Positions 11,656 through 20,985 of a DNA stretch of 64,000 nt are shown one piece after another. The stretch's first letter is position 1. Each line of letters starts with the position of its first letter. The translations under genes were made by a program, and so were the position numbers. The stretch is from Methylomarinum vadi (GTDB taxonomy: Bacteria > Pseudomonadota > Gammaproteobacteria > Methylococcales > Methylomonadaceae), in assembly GCF_000733935.1 (NCBI RefSeq), contig NZ_JPON01000001.1:2907501-2971500 (forward strand), in the 5' to 3' direction. The notes under the pieces were generated by a model. It was not told the DNA's origin. It searched no databases and was given only the letters and a program-made list of their open reading frames with translations.

Positions 11656-12663
11656 ATGAGAATTGCTATCGTCAAGCTGTCCGCGCTAGGGGATATTGTG
11701 CATGCGATGGTGGCGTTGCAATTCGTCAAACAGGCTATCCCCGATATCCATATCGACTGGGTTGTCGAGCAGGGCCTTGCCGGCGTCCTGCAGGGCAACC
11801 CCGATATCGACCGTATCCTGACGGTCAATCTGAAAGCGCTGAAACAAAACAAGCGTCTTATCTTTCGTGAAATAGGCAAAATTCGCCGCTACGCCGAAAA
11901 TCGTTATGATTTGGTCATCGACGCCCAAGGACTCATTAAATCGGCGTTGACCGCCCGGTTGTTGGCGCCGGATACGGCGGGTTTCGACCAGCACTCGATT
12001 CGGGAGAAAGCGGCCGCCTTGTTTTACCGGCAACGCGTCGGCATTCCCTATGACGCCAATACGATAGACCGCAATGCCGCCGTCATCGCTCGCCCGCTGG
12101 GGCTGGAAATTTCCCGGCAACAGATAATGGAAAAGAAACCTTTTCTGTTTTACCGGCCCATGGCGACGCACCTGGAAACGTTCTTTTCACCAACCAAGGC
12201 TAACATCGTGTTCGTCATCGGCTCGACCTGGCCCAGCCGTAATTATCCCAGGGAAAAGTATTTGCGGGTCATCGATGCCCTTCAGGATAATGGTCTGATC
12301 TGCTGGGGCAATGAGCAAGAACGCTTAGCCGCCGAATGGATCGCTGCGCGAACCCCGCATGCCAGAGTAATGCCCAAAATGGATTTGAACGACCTTAAGG
12401 CGGTTCTAGACCGTGCCGAATTGGTAGTGGGCAACGACACCGGGCCGACCCACATGGCTTGGGGACTGAACCGGCCGTCCATTACCCTGTTCGGCCCGAC
12501 CCCGGTGAGCCGGGTCTATCAGACGCCGATCAACAAGGTTTTGAAATCTTCGTCCCAGGTCGATTCTTATAAATTGAATAAAAATGATTTCTCGATTGGC
12601 GAAATTAATGAAAATGACATCGTTGCTATGGCAAAATCATTACTTGCGGCTAACGAAATTTAA
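11656..12663 (+). CDS. waaC: ADP-heptose:LPS heptosyltransferase I
   Basis: 335 residues from the ATG at 11656, which starts MRIAIVKLSALGDIVHAM, the classical WaaC N-terminus. The frame is open further upstream but that part overlaps waaF and is unlikely to be used. Family GT9, transferring the first heptose to Kdo2-lipid A. The C-terminal NDTGPTHMAWGL motif and FGPTPVSR are present. It is preceded closely by waaF and followed after 9 bp by gspE, so LPS core synthesis and the secretion operon are contiguous. Confidence 0.93.
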   Translation: MRIAIVKLSALGDIVHAMVALQFVKQAIPDIHIDWVVEQGLAGVLQGNPDIDRILTVNLKALKQNKRLIFREIGKIRRYAENRYDLVIDAQGLIKSALTARLLAPDTAGFDQHSIREKAAALFYRQRVGIPYDANTIDRNAAVIARPLGLEISRQQIMEKKPFLFYRPMATHLETFFSPTKANIVFVIGSTWPSRNYPREKYLRVIDALQDNGLICWGNEQERLAAEWIAARTPHARVMPKMDLNDLKAVLDRAELVVGNDTGPTHMAWGLNRPSITLFGPTPVSRVYQTPINKVLKSSSQVDSYKLNKNDFSIGEINENDIVAMAKSLLAANEI

Positions 12664-12672
12664 GGTGGTGTG

Positions 12673-14388
12673 ATGAATCAGGAAGCCTTGCTGGAACAGG
12701 ATACGAAATACGCGGATTTTTTATTGCTGTTGAAAAACAACGGCAAGTTGTCAGAAAATGACCACAACAAGGTCAGACGCATGCAGAAGTCGGCGCCGGG
12801 GGAATCCTTACCGCAATTGCTGATTAAACTGGGTTTGTGTTCGGAAAAGGACATCGCCGACAGCTTTGCCGAGAGCGCGCAGCTTCCGCGGATCGTTAAC
12901 GGCGATTATCCGTTGGAGTCGCCGTTTCCCGAAACGATCAGCCAGCGTTTTCAAAAATACAATCACTTGATCGGCCTGGCCGAGGATGAGCAAAATGTTA
13001 CCGTGGCGGTGATGGACCCGCGCGACGAATTCCTCGTCCAGTCTTTGCAACTGGCGACCGGCAAACAGATCGAACTGCGGGTCGGACAGCTGTCGGAAAT
13101 CGACGCGGCCCTGGATGTGCAATACGGCGACAATAAATCGCAAATGGACAAGCTGGTCGATAATTTCGACAGCGACGAGATAGGCAGCGAGGATCTGGAG
13201 CATTTAAAAGACCTGGCCAGCGAGGCGCCGGTGATCAAGATGGTCAATCTTATTTTACAGAAAGCCATCGAAATGCGCGCCTCCGATATCCACATCGAAC
13301 CGTTCGAAGAGGTTTTGAAGGTCAGGCTCAGGATAGACGGCGTGCTGCAGGATATCGATGCCCCGCCGGTCACGTCGACCGCCGCCGTGCTGTCGCGGGT
13401 CAAGATCATGGCTAAACTGAACATCGCCGAACGGCGTCTGCCGCAGGACGGCCGGATCAAACTGCAGATGCAAGGCAAGGAGCTGGACCTCAGGGTGTCG
13501 ACGATTCCGACCATGTACGGCGAAAGCGTCGTAATCCGTTTGCTCGATAAGGAAGCGACCGTGCTCGATTTCGACGCGCTCGGCTTTTCGGGGCACAACT
13601 CTCGGCAATTTATCGAGGTGCTGGGGCAACCGCACGGCATCATTCTGATTACCGGGCCGACCGGTAGCGGTAAATCGACGACCTTGTACACCGCGCTGAA
13701 AAGGCTCAATACGGCCGAGCGCAAGATCATTACCGTCGAGGATCCGGTCGAATACCAATTGGAAGGCATCAACCAGATCCAGGCCAAGCCGCAGATCGGC
13801 CTGACTTTCGCGGCGGCCTTGCGCTCCATCGTTCGGCAAGACCCCGACGTCATCATGATCGGCGAGATGCGCGACCTGGAAACCGCCAAGATCGCCGTGC
13901 AATCGGCACTGACCGGCCACTTGGTGCTGTCCACCCTGCATACCAACGATGCCGCCGGCGGCGTGACCCGGCTTCTGGACATGGGCCTGGAGGAGTATCT
14001 GTTGAGCTCGACCGTTAACGGAATCCTAGCGCAACGCTTGGTGCGGAAACTGTGTCCGCACTGCAAGGAAAAGCATCCGGCCCCGGCGACGATGGTCGAG
14101 GAAATGCAGTTGCAGCGTTTTGTCGAGGGCGATGAAATATATCTTTACAAGGCGGTGGGGTGTGATGCCTGCGGCGGTATCGGCTACAAGGGGCGTCAGG
14201 CCATCATCGAATTTCTGCCGATGTCCGACCCGATTCGCAAGCTAATCATGAGCCACGAGGAAGCCGGCGTGATCGAGCAGCAGGCGATCCGCGAAGGCAT
14301 GCTGACCATGTACGAAGACGGTCTGCTCAAAGCCGTGCAAGGCATCACCACGCTGGAAGAAGTGTTGCGGGTCACGACGGAATCCTGA
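12673..14388 (+). CDS. gspE: Type II secretion system ATPase GspE
   Basis: About 571 residues. Hexameric cytoplasmic ATPase that drives pseudopilus assembly. Domain order: N1E-like helical region (about 1-150), N2E with DIHIEP near residue 212, RecA-like ATPase with Walker A GPTGSGKSTT near residue 327, Asp box and Walker B (DVIMIGEMRD), His box (STLHTNDA), and a C4 zinc module (CPHC near 461, CDAC near 496). The ATG at 12673 has the ribosome site AAGGTGG. The stop is 1 bp from gspF. It is the first secretion gene of the operon. Confidence 0.96.
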   Translation: MNQEALLEQDTKYADFLLLLKNNGKLSENDHNKVRRMQKSAPGESLPQLLIKLGLCSEKDIADSFAESAQLPRIVNGDYPLESPFPETISQRFQKYNHLIGLAEDEQNVTVAVMDPRDEFLVQSLQLATGKQIELRVGQLSEIDAALDVQYGDNKSQMDKLVDNFDSDEIGSEDLEHLKDLASEAPVIKMVNLILQKAIEMRASDIHIEPFEEVLKVRLRIDGVLQDIDAPPVTSTAAVLSRVKIMAKLNIAERRLPQDGRIKLQMQGKELDLRVSTIPTMYGESVVIRLLDKEATVLDFDALGFSGHNSRQFIEVLGQPHGIILITGPTGSGKSTTLYTALKRLNTAERKIITVEDPVEYQLEGINQIQAKPQIGLTFAAALRSIVRQDPDVIMIGEMRDLETAKIAVQSALTGHLVLSTLHTNDAAGGVTRLLDMGLEEYLLSSTVNGILAQRLVRKLCPHCKEKHPAPATMVEEMQLQRFVEGDEIYLYKAVGCDACGGIGYKGRQAIIEFLPMSDPIRKLIMSHEEAGVIEQQAIREGMLTMYEDGLLKAVQGITTLEEVLRVTTES

Positions 14389-14389
14389 T

Positions 14390-15607
14390 ATGCCTTTATT
14401 TTCCTACAAAATCGTCAACAGCCAGGGGGACATCGAAGAAGGGGTCAAGAATGCCAGCGATCAGCAGGCCCTGTTGGCCGAGCTGCAGGGCCAGGGTTGC
14501 ATGCCGATCCGCATCGAACCGGCGCGGGGGAAGCGCTTTCTCGGCATCAGCCTGGGCGTCGCGACGCTGAAATTGTCGCACAAGGAAATCGGCATATTGA
14601 CCGGCGAGCTGGCCACGTTATTGGAATCCGGCCTGCCATTGGACCGCTCGTTACAGGTGTTGATCCAGCTGACCGAGGACAACGAGAAACTCAGCAAGCT
14701 GGTTTCCCAGGTTCTGGAAAAAGTCAAAGGCGGCTCCTCTCTGGCCGATGCCTTGGAAAGCCAGGCCGGCGTGTTCTCCCGTTTTTATCTGAATATGATC
14801 CGCGCCGGCGAGCTGGGCGGGAACCTGGGCGATGTGTTGAACCGCCTGGCGGAATATCTGGAACGCTCGCGGGAATTGAGGGAAACGGTCGTCACCGCGT
14901 TGATTTATCCGGCGATTTTGTTGATCATGTCGCTGGCTTCGCTGTTTGTCATGCTGACCTTCGTTGTGCCTCAATTCACCGAAATGTTCGAAAGTTCCGG
15001 CCAGGAATTGCCGCTACCGACGCAAATCGTCGTGGGACTGGCGGAAGGCCTGCAGTCCTACTGGTGGCTGCTGCTGTTGCTTGTGATCGTCGGTAGCAGT
15101 TATATGAAATCACAGTTGGCCGATCCGGAGCGGAAAAAAGTCTGGGATCTACGCTTCTTGCACATGCCGCTGTTCGGCGACATCATCCTGACGATGGAAA
15201 TCGCCAATCTCAGCCGTACGTTGGGAACCCTGCTGGGCAATGGCGTCTCTATTCTCAAGGCGCTCGGGATCGTACGGGAAACGGTCGGCAACACCGCAAT
15301 TGCCGATCTGCTGGAACAGGCAGAGCTCCAGCTGAAAGAAGGAGGAACGATGTCTTCGGCGTTGCTTAAGAACGAGCGCTTTCCGAAGATGGCGGTGCAA
15401 ATGATCAAGATGGGCGAGGAAACCGGCCGTCTGGAAGAAATGCTGCTGCGGATCGCCGTAATTTTCGACAAGCAGCTGAGGACCGCGATACAGCGTATGC
15501 TGGCGCTGTTGGAACCGGCGCTGATTATCTCGCTGGGGTTGATGATCGGCGGGATTATCGTCTCGATCCTGCTGGCGATATTGAGTGTTAACGATTTGGC
15601 TTTTTAA
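14390..15607 (+). CDS. gspF: Type II secretion inner-membrane platform protein GspF
   Basis: 405 residues, the standard length. Two tandem T2SSF domains, each carrying an ETG/E-AG-type turn (IRAGELGGNLGDVLNRLAEY near 140-160 and IKMGEETGRLEEML near 340). Membrane helices fall near 168-195, 215-235 and 370-400. GspF couples GspE to the pseudopilus and inner-membrane partners. It starts one base after the gspE stop, consistent with tight stoichiometric coupling. Confidence 0.95.
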   Translation: MPLFSYKIVNSQGDIEEGVKNASDQQALLAELQGQGCMPIRIEPARGKRFLGISLGVATLKLSHKEIGILTGELATLLESGLPLDRSLQVLIQLTEDNEKLSKLVSQVLEKVKGGSSLADALESQAGVFSRFYLNMIRAGELGGNLGDVLNRLAEYLERSRELRETVVTALIYPAILLIMSLASLFVMLTFVVPQFTEMFESSGQELPLPTQIVVGLAEGLQSYWWLLLLLVIVGSSYMKSQLADPERKKVWDLRFLHMPLFGDIILTMEIANLSRTLGTLLGNGVSILKALGIVRETVGNTAIADLLEQAELQLKEGGTMSSALLKNERFPKMAVQMIKMGEETGRLEEMLLRIAVIFDKQLRTAIQRMLALLEPALIISLGLMIGGIIVSILLAILSVNDLAF

Positions 15608-15621
15608 AGAGTGTGATTTAA

Positions 15622-16050
15622 ATGAACTTAAAACATAAGCGTAGCGAACAGGGTTTTACTTTATTGGAATTGTTGGTCGTACTGGGCATTATCGCCTTGC
15701 TGGCCGGTATCGTCGGGCCGCAAGTCATGAAGCACATGGGGGCTTCCAAGACCAAGGCCGCCCGAGTGCAAATCGAAGACCTTTCGGCCGCGCTGGACAT
15801 GTATAAACTCGATGTCGGGCGTTATCCGACCACCGAACAAGGCTTGGTCGCGTTGGTGGAGCGGCCGGCGGACAACAAACGCTGGAACGGGCCTTATTTG
15901 CGTAAAAGCAAGGTGCCGCAAGATCCGTGGCTGGAAGATTATCATTACGTCTCGCCCGGCGAGCATGGCCGTTTCGATTTGTACACCTATGGCGCCGACG
16001 GTAAGGAAGGCGGCGAAGGCGAAGACCAAGACATCAACAGCTGGGAATAA
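15622..16050 (+). CDS. gspG: Major pseudopilin GspG
   Basis: 142 residues. Short basic leader (MNLKHKRSEQ) followed by the prepilin peptidase site G|FTLLELLVVLGIIALLAG, with the Glu at +5 that is essential for pilin assembly. The conserved DMYKLDVGRYPTTEQGL and DPWxxDYHY segments and the C-terminal calcium-binding loop with GADG(K)EGGEGEDQDINSW are typical of GspG. It forms the shaft of the periplasmic pseudopilus. No prepilin peptidase (gspO/pilD) is present in the window. Confidence 0.97.
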   Translation: MNLKHKRSEQGFTLLELLVVLGIIALLAGIVGPQVMKHMGASKTKAARVQIEDLSAALDMYKLDVGRYPTTEQGLVALVERPADNKRWNGPYLRKSKVPQDPWLEDYHYVSPGEHGRFDLYTYGADGKEGGEGEDQDINSWE

Positions 16051-16053
16051 GCC

Positions 16054-16500
16054 ATGCCGGGCCGTTCGCGGGGGTTTACCCTGATCGAACTGACGTTGGT
16101 GCTGTTTATCGTCGTGCTCGGCTTCGCCGTGATTGGCTCCAATATCGCCTCCGGCAACAAGTCCTCGCAACTTAAGGCCGCCAGCCGCGATTTGATGTCG
16201 GCCTTGCGCTACGCCCGAGGCCAGGCGTTGATCGCGCAGCAGGAAATCGCCGTCGCGGTCAATCTGGCCGACAACAGTTATCGTATCAGCAACCGCGACA
16301 AGGACTACGCATTGCCGAGCGAGATCGAACTGACGTTGGTCATCGCCCAGGACGAATTCAAGAACGACGAGATCGGCCAAATTCGTTTTTATCCTGACGG
16401 TTCATCGAGCGGCGGTCGGATTACGCTGGAGTGGGGCGAGTTGATGCGAAAAATCGATGTCAATTGGCTGAGCGGAAAAGTGTCTTATGCCGAACAATGA
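16054..16500 (+). CDS. gspH: Minor pseudopilin GspH
   Basis: 148 residues. MPGRSRG|FTLIELTLVLFIVVLGFAV gives a prepilin cleavage site with Glu+5 and a hydrophobic N-terminal helix, followed by a beta-rich globular domain of GspH type (SALRYARGQALIAQQEI). It starts 3 bp after gspG and overlaps gspI by 14 bp. GspH belongs to the pseudopilus tip set with I, J and K. Confidence 0.9.
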   Translation: MPGRSRGFTLIELTLVLFIVVLGFAVIGSNIASGNKSSQLKAASRDLMSALRYARGQALIAQQEIAVAVNLADNSYRISNRDKDYALPSEIELTLVIAQDEFKNDEIGQIRFYPDGSSSGGRITLEWGELMRKIDVNWLSGKVSYAEQ

Positions 16501-16972
16501 CAACACGACATCTCGGCCCTGGCAAGCAGGGAGGCGCTCGCCGTCATCAGTTCATTCCCTCGTGAATGCAAAAAACGGTCTAGGGCCCGGCCCAAATCGG
16601 CAACAAGGTTTCTCCCTGCTGGAAATCCTGGTGGCCTTCTCGATCATGGCAATTTCATTGGGAATATTGCTGCAAATATTTTCCTCCGGCGTCAATACCG
16701 CCGTGATCGCCGAGGAATACACCGTCGCCACCCAAATTGCCGAGGGGCTGATGGCGACCACCGGCGTCGAAACGCCATTAAGCATCGGGGACAGAGAAGG
16801 CGTCGAGGAAGATAAATATCGCTGGCGGGTCAGCATCAGCGAGCTGGCGCCCCTGCCCGATGTCGAGCAAAGCGAGGCCGTGTTGCTGAATGTCAACGTC
16901 ACGGTAGAATGGGGCAGCGCTGCGCGCCAAATCGAATTGAATACCATCAAGGCGGCGGGGCCGGCGGCGTGA
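16487..16972 (+). CDS. gspI: Minor pseudopilin GspI
   Basis: 161 residues from the ATG overlapping the gspH end. The leader before G|FSLLEILVAFSIMAISLG is unusually long (about 40 residues) with this start. An in-frame GTG at 16562 would give a normal short leader (about 15 residues) and may be the true start. After the helix comes the small GspI domain (VATQIAEGLMATTGVETPL). It initiates the pseudopilus tip complex with J and K. The stop overlaps the gspJ start by 4 bp. Confidence 0.9.
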   Translation: MPNNDNTTSRPWQAGRRSPSSVHSLVNAKNGLGPGPNRQQGFSLLEILVAFSIMAISLGILLQIFSSGVNTAVIAEEYTVATQIAEGLMATTGVETPLSIGDREGVEEDKYRWRVSISELAPLPDVEQSEAVLLNVNVTVEWGSAARQIELNTIKAAGPAA

Positions 16973-17649
16973 ACTTTCCGCAGTCGTCGCGCGGCTTTAC
17001 CCTGATCGAGGTCATGCTGGCCATGACCCTGCTCAGCATCATGGTGGTGTTGCTGTTCGCCAGCTTGCGTATCAGTTCGGAAAGCTGGAACGCCGGCGAA
17101 ACCAAGGTCGCGCAAGTCAATGAAAAAGCGGTGGTATACCAGTTTTTCAAACGCCAACTGACGAACGTTCGGCCGCTTTGGGACGATTTTAGCGATAGCG
17201 AACGGCATTTCTCATTCCAGGGCGAACGGGACTGGTTGCAATTCGTGTCGTTGTTTCCGACCAGCGCCGGCCGGAAAGGTTTGCAGTTGTTCGAAATCAG
17301 CCCGAAGAAGATGGAAAAAGACGTGATTATCGTCAAACTGTCTCCCTTTTACCCAACCGAAGAAAACCGGGAGTGGCGCGAGGAAGAGGAAGTTCTGCTG
17401 GAACATGTCGCCGAGTTCAGGCTGGAGTATTTCGAACCGGCGGACGACGGCGGCGGCAGATGGGTTGATAACTGGCGCGACAGGGACAACTTGCCGGCCC
17501 TGGTCAAAATCCGTATCGGGCTGGAGGATGAAAGTTATTGGCCGGATATGATATTCCCGCTCAGGTTGGCCGCGCCGACGGAAAGCGCGCTGCTCAATCC
17601 CGATTTTCCGGATATGCCCGACTTCGAGGCGCAGGAAGGGGACAGGTGA
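16969..17649 (+). CDS. gspJ: Minor pseudopilin GspJ
   Basis: 226 residues from a GTG at 16969 that overlaps the gspI stop (GTGA). The start is chosen because it leaves a short leader VNFPQSSRG|FTLIEVMLAMTLL with Glu+5. The larger globular domain matches GspJ size, with WxxRDNLPALVKIRI near the C-terminus. A frame extension upstream of 16969 overlaps gspI and is rejected. Tip component binding GspI and GspK. Confidence 0.92.
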   Translation: MNFPQSSRGFTLIEVMLAMTLLSIMVVLLFASLRISSESWNAGETKVAQVNEKAVVYQFFKRQLTNVRPLWDDFSDSERHFSFQGERDWLQFVSLFPTSAGRKGLQLFEISPKKMEKDVIIVKLSPFYPTEENREWREEEEVLLEHVAEFRLEYFEPADDGGGRWVDNWRDRDNLPALVKIRIGLEDESYWPDMIFPLRLAAPTESALLNPDFPDMPDFEAQEGDR

Positions 17650-18599
17650 GCAGGCAAGGTGGGCTGGCGCTGGTGATCGTCCTCTGGGTGCTCAGTTTGC
17701 TGACCATCATGGCCGGCAGCTTTGCCCTGACCATGCGCCGGGAAACCACCGTGATCAGCGCGGTCAAGGACAACGCCGAAGTCTTGGCGGCGGCGGAAAG
17801 CGGCCTGGCGATCGCCTGGCAGATGCTGGCGGTGGGGGACGAAAACAAGCGCTGGCGTGCCGACGGCAGTATTTATCGGGTTTTTTACCGGGATGCCGAA
17901 GTGCGTGTGCGTATCCTGTCTGAACAAGGCAAGATCGATATCAACAAGGCCGATGAAGAAATGCTGCGAACCCTGCTGCAAGCGACCGATGCCGATTGGG
18001 AGCGGCAGCAAGCCGTCGTCAGCGCCATCATAGACTGGCGCGACCAGGACGACCTGGTCTATATCAACGGCGCCGAAAAAGAAGAATACGAGGAGGCCGG
18101 CTTGAATTACGGTCCGGCCAACAAAGCCTTCGCCTTGCTCGACGAGTTGCAGATGGTCTTGGGCGTCGACAGCGATATCTACCGGCAACTGCGGCCGCTG
18201 ATCACCGTATATTCGGGGCGGGCGCAGGTGAATCTGCAATTGGCCTCGAAAGAGGTTCTGCAGGCGCTGGGCGTTTTGGACGAAACCTCGCTGAACGATT
18301 ACTTACGCCAGCGCCGGGAGAATGCGGGCTTGCAGCTGCCGCCTCCGCCGTTGCCACTGGAGGCCGTTGCGGCGAATCAGGCAACCGGCGGCGAGGAAGT
18401 CTATACTGTTATTGCTCAGGCCCGCCTGCACGGCGAGGGTAAGGCCGGCATCAGGGCTATTATTAAAAAATCGGCCGGCAACGATCCTGCGGCCTCTTAT
18501 GAAGTATTGGATTGGCGTCAAACCTACGGAGCCGCTTCATTATTCAGTGATGAAATGGAGCAATTATTAGTGACTTTTAACGATGAATCTGGACAGTAA
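17646..18599 (+). CDS. gspK: Minor pseudopilin GspK
   Basis: 317 residues from a GTG at 17646, overlapping the gspJ stop by 4 bp. The leader VSRQGG|LALVIVLWVLSLLTIMAG lacks the +5 Glu, the known hallmark of GspK at the pseudopilus tip. It carries the large alpha-helical insert with helix-hairpin-helix-like features (KIDINKADEEMLRTLL; IIDWRDQDDLVYINGAEKEEY) typical of the family. Its end overlaps the start of gspL by 17 bp. Confidence 0.93.
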   Translation: MSRQGGLALVIVLWVLSLLTIMAGSFALTMRRETTVISAVKDNAEVLAAAESGLAIAWQMLAVGDENKRWRADGSIYRVFYRDAEVRVRILSEQGKIDINKADEEMLRTLLQATDADWERQQAVVSAIIDWRDQDDLVYINGAEKEEYEEAGLNYGPANKAFALLDELQMVLGVDSDIYRQLRPLITVYSGRAQVNLQLASKEVLQALGVLDETSLNDYLRQRRENAGLQLPPPPLPLEAVAANQATGGEEVYTVIAQARLHGEGKAGIRAIIKKSAGNDPAASYEVLDWRQTYGAASLFSDEMEQLLVTFNDESGQ

Positions 18600-19689
18600 T
18601 ATCGAGTTTGATTTCAGGCGCTTTTTTCGCTGGTGGGGCAGGGAATTGGCATTCCTGGTGCCGGAGAAGCTGCGGCAATGGTTGAGCGAAAGATCCGGCC
18701 TGGTCGTTCTGGCGGTGAACGGCGAGCAATTGCATGTCGGCAGAATTGTCAACGGCGAAAACCAGCCGTTGGTTTCCGTTCCTTTCGACGACCAGATCGG
18801 CACCCTCTATCAAAGACTGAAAACGATACAGCCGGACCTGGAAAAAGCTCGTTACATATTGCGGCTCAACCGGCAACAGGCGATCGGCAAAGTCCTGTAT
18901 TTGCCGCTGGCGGCCAAGGAAAACCTCAACCAGGTGATTGAGTTCGAATTGGACCGGTATATGCCTTTCAAGGCCGATCAAGTTTATTTCGCCACGAAAA
19001 TTCTCGGTAAGGTGGATAATGAACGGCTCAAAGTGTTTTTGGTCGTGACGCCGCAACAAAAGTTAAACGCCCTGGTCGCGGAATTTCAAAATGCTGGAAT
19101 CTACCCCGCCGTGGCCGATTATGCCGAAATGCCGAACGATTTCGAGCAGGATTTCGAGCCCTATAATCTGCTTCCGGAAGCACTTAGACCGGTCGGCAGT
19201 CCCGTGGCTCGCTTTCTGAATTGGTCGATCGGATTGACTACGCTGTTGCTGTTTATTGCCGTGCTGGTGTTTCCGGTTTGGCACGAGGGCCGTCGGGTGG
19301 AGGCATTGCAACAACAAATCGACGAATTGGAAAAAGACGCCCGTTTCGTCCAATCGAGGCAACTGGAGATCGACGAAATCGTTAATGAAACCGAACGTTT
19401 GCTCAAGACCAAAAACAGCATGCCGCCGTTGACCGAATTGATCAATAACCTGAGTAAACTGATCCCGGACGACACCTGGCTGACCCATCTGCAATTCAAC
19501 GAGGGGCGACTGCAACTGCAGGGCCAGTCGCCGACCGCATCGGTATTGATCGGCGTGCTGGAAGCTTCGCCGTTATTCATGAACGCCCGCTTCGTTTCGC
19601 CCTTGACCCAAGACCGGCGGACCGGCATGGAGCGCTTCCAGATCAGCGTCGAAGTCGAAACCGCGAAGGAGTCCGGCGATGCTGAATGA
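18583..19689 (+). CDS. gspL: Type II secretion protein GspL (PilM/PilN-like)
   Basis: 368 residues. An actin-like cytoplasmic region (about 1-200), one membrane helix (SIGLTTLLLFIAVLVFPVW near 212-230), a coiled coil (about 235-285) and a small ferredoxin-like periplasmic domain. In type II systems GspL anchors GspE to the membrane and pairs with GspM. The architecture also resembles a PilM-PilN fusion, as in other non-Klebsiella type II operons. The start overlaps gspK. Confidence 0.85.
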   Translation: MNLDSNIEFDFRRFFRWWGRELAFLVPEKLRQWLSERSGLVVLAVNGEQLHVGRIVNGENQPLVSVPFDDQIGTLYQRLKTIQPDLEKARYILRLNRQQAIGKVLYLPLAAKENLNQVIEFELDRYMPFKADQVYFATKILGKVDNERLKVFLVVTPQQKLNALVAEFQNAGIYPAVADYAEMPNDFEQDFEPYNLLPEALRPVGSPVARFLNWSIGLTTLLLFIAVLVFPVWHEGRRVEALQQQIDELEKDARFVQSRQLEIDEIVNETERLLKTKNSMPPLTELINNLSKLIPDDTWLTHLQFNEGRLQLQGQSPTASVLIGVLEASPLFMNARFVSPLTQDRRTGMERFQISVEVETAKESGDAE

Positions 19690-20260
19690 AATGAGCAATC
19701 AACGCTGGCTGGCTGTCGGACTGCTGGTGCTGGTGCTGATGCTGGTGGTATTTGCCGCCTTCGTACCCTTGATTTCGACCGGCCTGGATTATCATGAAGA
19801 AAAACAGGAGCTGACCTTCAGGCTGCAACGTTATCGGCAGGTTGTGGATAAAAAAGACACGGTCGCCGCGAGCATCGAGCGGATCAAGCAGCAATACAGC
19901 GAACGGGGTTATTTCAGCAACCGCGACACCGTCGCGCTGGCCTCGGCCGATCTGCAAAAATTCATCAAGGCGGCCATCTCCCAGGCCGGCGGCGAATTGA
20001 CCAGTACCCAGGTATTGCCCGGTAGCAGTAAAAGCGGCTTCAACCAGATCAGCATCAAGGTCAGGATGTCCGGCGATATCGAGGTGTTGCGCAACGTACT
20101 GCACGAGATCGAAGCCACCGTGCCCATCATGGTTATCGACCAGCTGGATATCCGGCCGGTGCGAGGCAGACGTAACCGCAGGACGCGCCAGATCGAACCC
20201 AGCAACAAATTGAACGTCAATTTTCAGGCCGTCAGTTTTATGAGGGCGGAACCGTCATGA
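19679..20260 (+). CDS. gspM: Type II secretion protein GspM
   Basis: 193 residues. One N-terminal membrane helix (about 9-31, rich in Leu/Val), a coiled-coil stretch (EEKQELTFRLQRYRQVVDKK) and a periplasmic ferredoxin-like domain (SIKVRMSGDIEVLRNVLHEIEATVPIM). It overlaps gspL by 11 bp and the next gene by 4 bp. It is the membrane partner of GspL in the assembly platform. Confidence 0.85.
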   Translation: MLNEMSNQRWLAVGLLVLVLMLVVFAAFVPLISTGLDYHEEKQELTFRLQRYRQVVDKKDTVAASIERIKQQYSERGYFSNRDTVALASADLQKFIKAAISQAGGELTSTQVLPGSSKSGFNQISIKVRMSGDIEVLRNVLHEIEATVPIMVIDQLDIRPVRGRRNRRTRQIEPSNKLNVNFQAVSFMRAEPS

Positions 20261-20943
20261 ATTGGAATCTAATCAAACTGTTGCTCTCCGTATGTGCGGT
20301 GCTGCTGCTGGTGTTGCTGCTCGAATGGTGGTTGGCGGGCGTCTCCGATCGGCAGCGGAACGATGAACCGCGCCCGACGCAAGGCGCGGACTTGCAGCTG
20401 GAATTACCGGAAATCAAGCCCCCCGCGATGGCCGCGGAGATGTATGCCGACATGGTGGAACGGCCGTTGTTTATCGAAGGGCGCCGCCCGGTGGTCGAAG
20501 AGGACGAAGAAGAGAGTGTCCAGGAAGTCGATTCGGTCGACGATCTCGAGTTGATCGGTATTTATACCGACGACAATCGCCTGATGGCGTTATTCAGCAA
20601 AAAGGGCCGGGACAAGAAATTTTTGAAAAAAGCGCAAGGCGAGGATATCGGCAACTGGCTATTGCAGGAAGTGCATGCCGATAGCGTCGTTCTCGATAAA
20701 GACGGCAAACGGCAAACGCTGCTGTTGCGCAAACCCAAGCTGCAGCCGCTGGTCGCTCCTGCGGCTAGGGTTCCGCCGGCGGCCGCCAGGCTCAAGCAGA
20801 ATTCGGCTCAGGAGGGGGCCGAGGCTCGGGCGCGGGCGCAATTCGAGGCGCAACAACAAGATGAAGAGGAACAAGCGGAGCAGCGCGAACAAGACGAAAT
20901 GCGGGCCCGGGAGGCGGCCGCGGCCCGGGCGAAGCGAAGATAG
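20257..20943 (+). CDS. Type II secretion GspN/GspC-like inner-membrane protein
   Basis: 228 residues. N-terminal membrane helix (about 7-27), then the homology-region motif ADMVERPLFIEGRRPV that marks GspC/XcpP and XpsN-type proteins. An HR-like beta domain follows (LELIGIYTDDNRLMALFS). The C-terminus is a highly charged Arg/Glu/Ala/Gln tail (about 190-228), probably a coiled coil. There is no PDZ domain. By position it is the gate protein linking platform and secretin. GspN (XpsN-like) and short GspC are both fair names. Confidence 0.75.
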   Translation: MNWNLIKLLLSVCAVLLLVLLLEWWLAGVSDRQRNDEPRPTQGADLQLELPEIKPPAMAAEMYADMVERPLFIEGRRPVVEEDEEESVQEVDSVDDLELIGIYTDDNRLMALFSKKGRDKKFLKKAQGEDIGNWLLQEVHADSVVLDKDGKRQTLLLRKPKLQPLVAPAARVPPAAARLKQNSAQEGAEARARAQFEAQQQDEEEQAEQREQDEMRAREAAAARAKRR

Positions 20944-20985
20944 TCATATTCAACGACAAAAAACTAAACTCTGAGAAACGCAAAG

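Noticed and set aside
12963-14066. Minus-strand frame opposite gspE
   Set aside because: Ser-rich antisense translation without motifs, overlapping the conserved ATPase.
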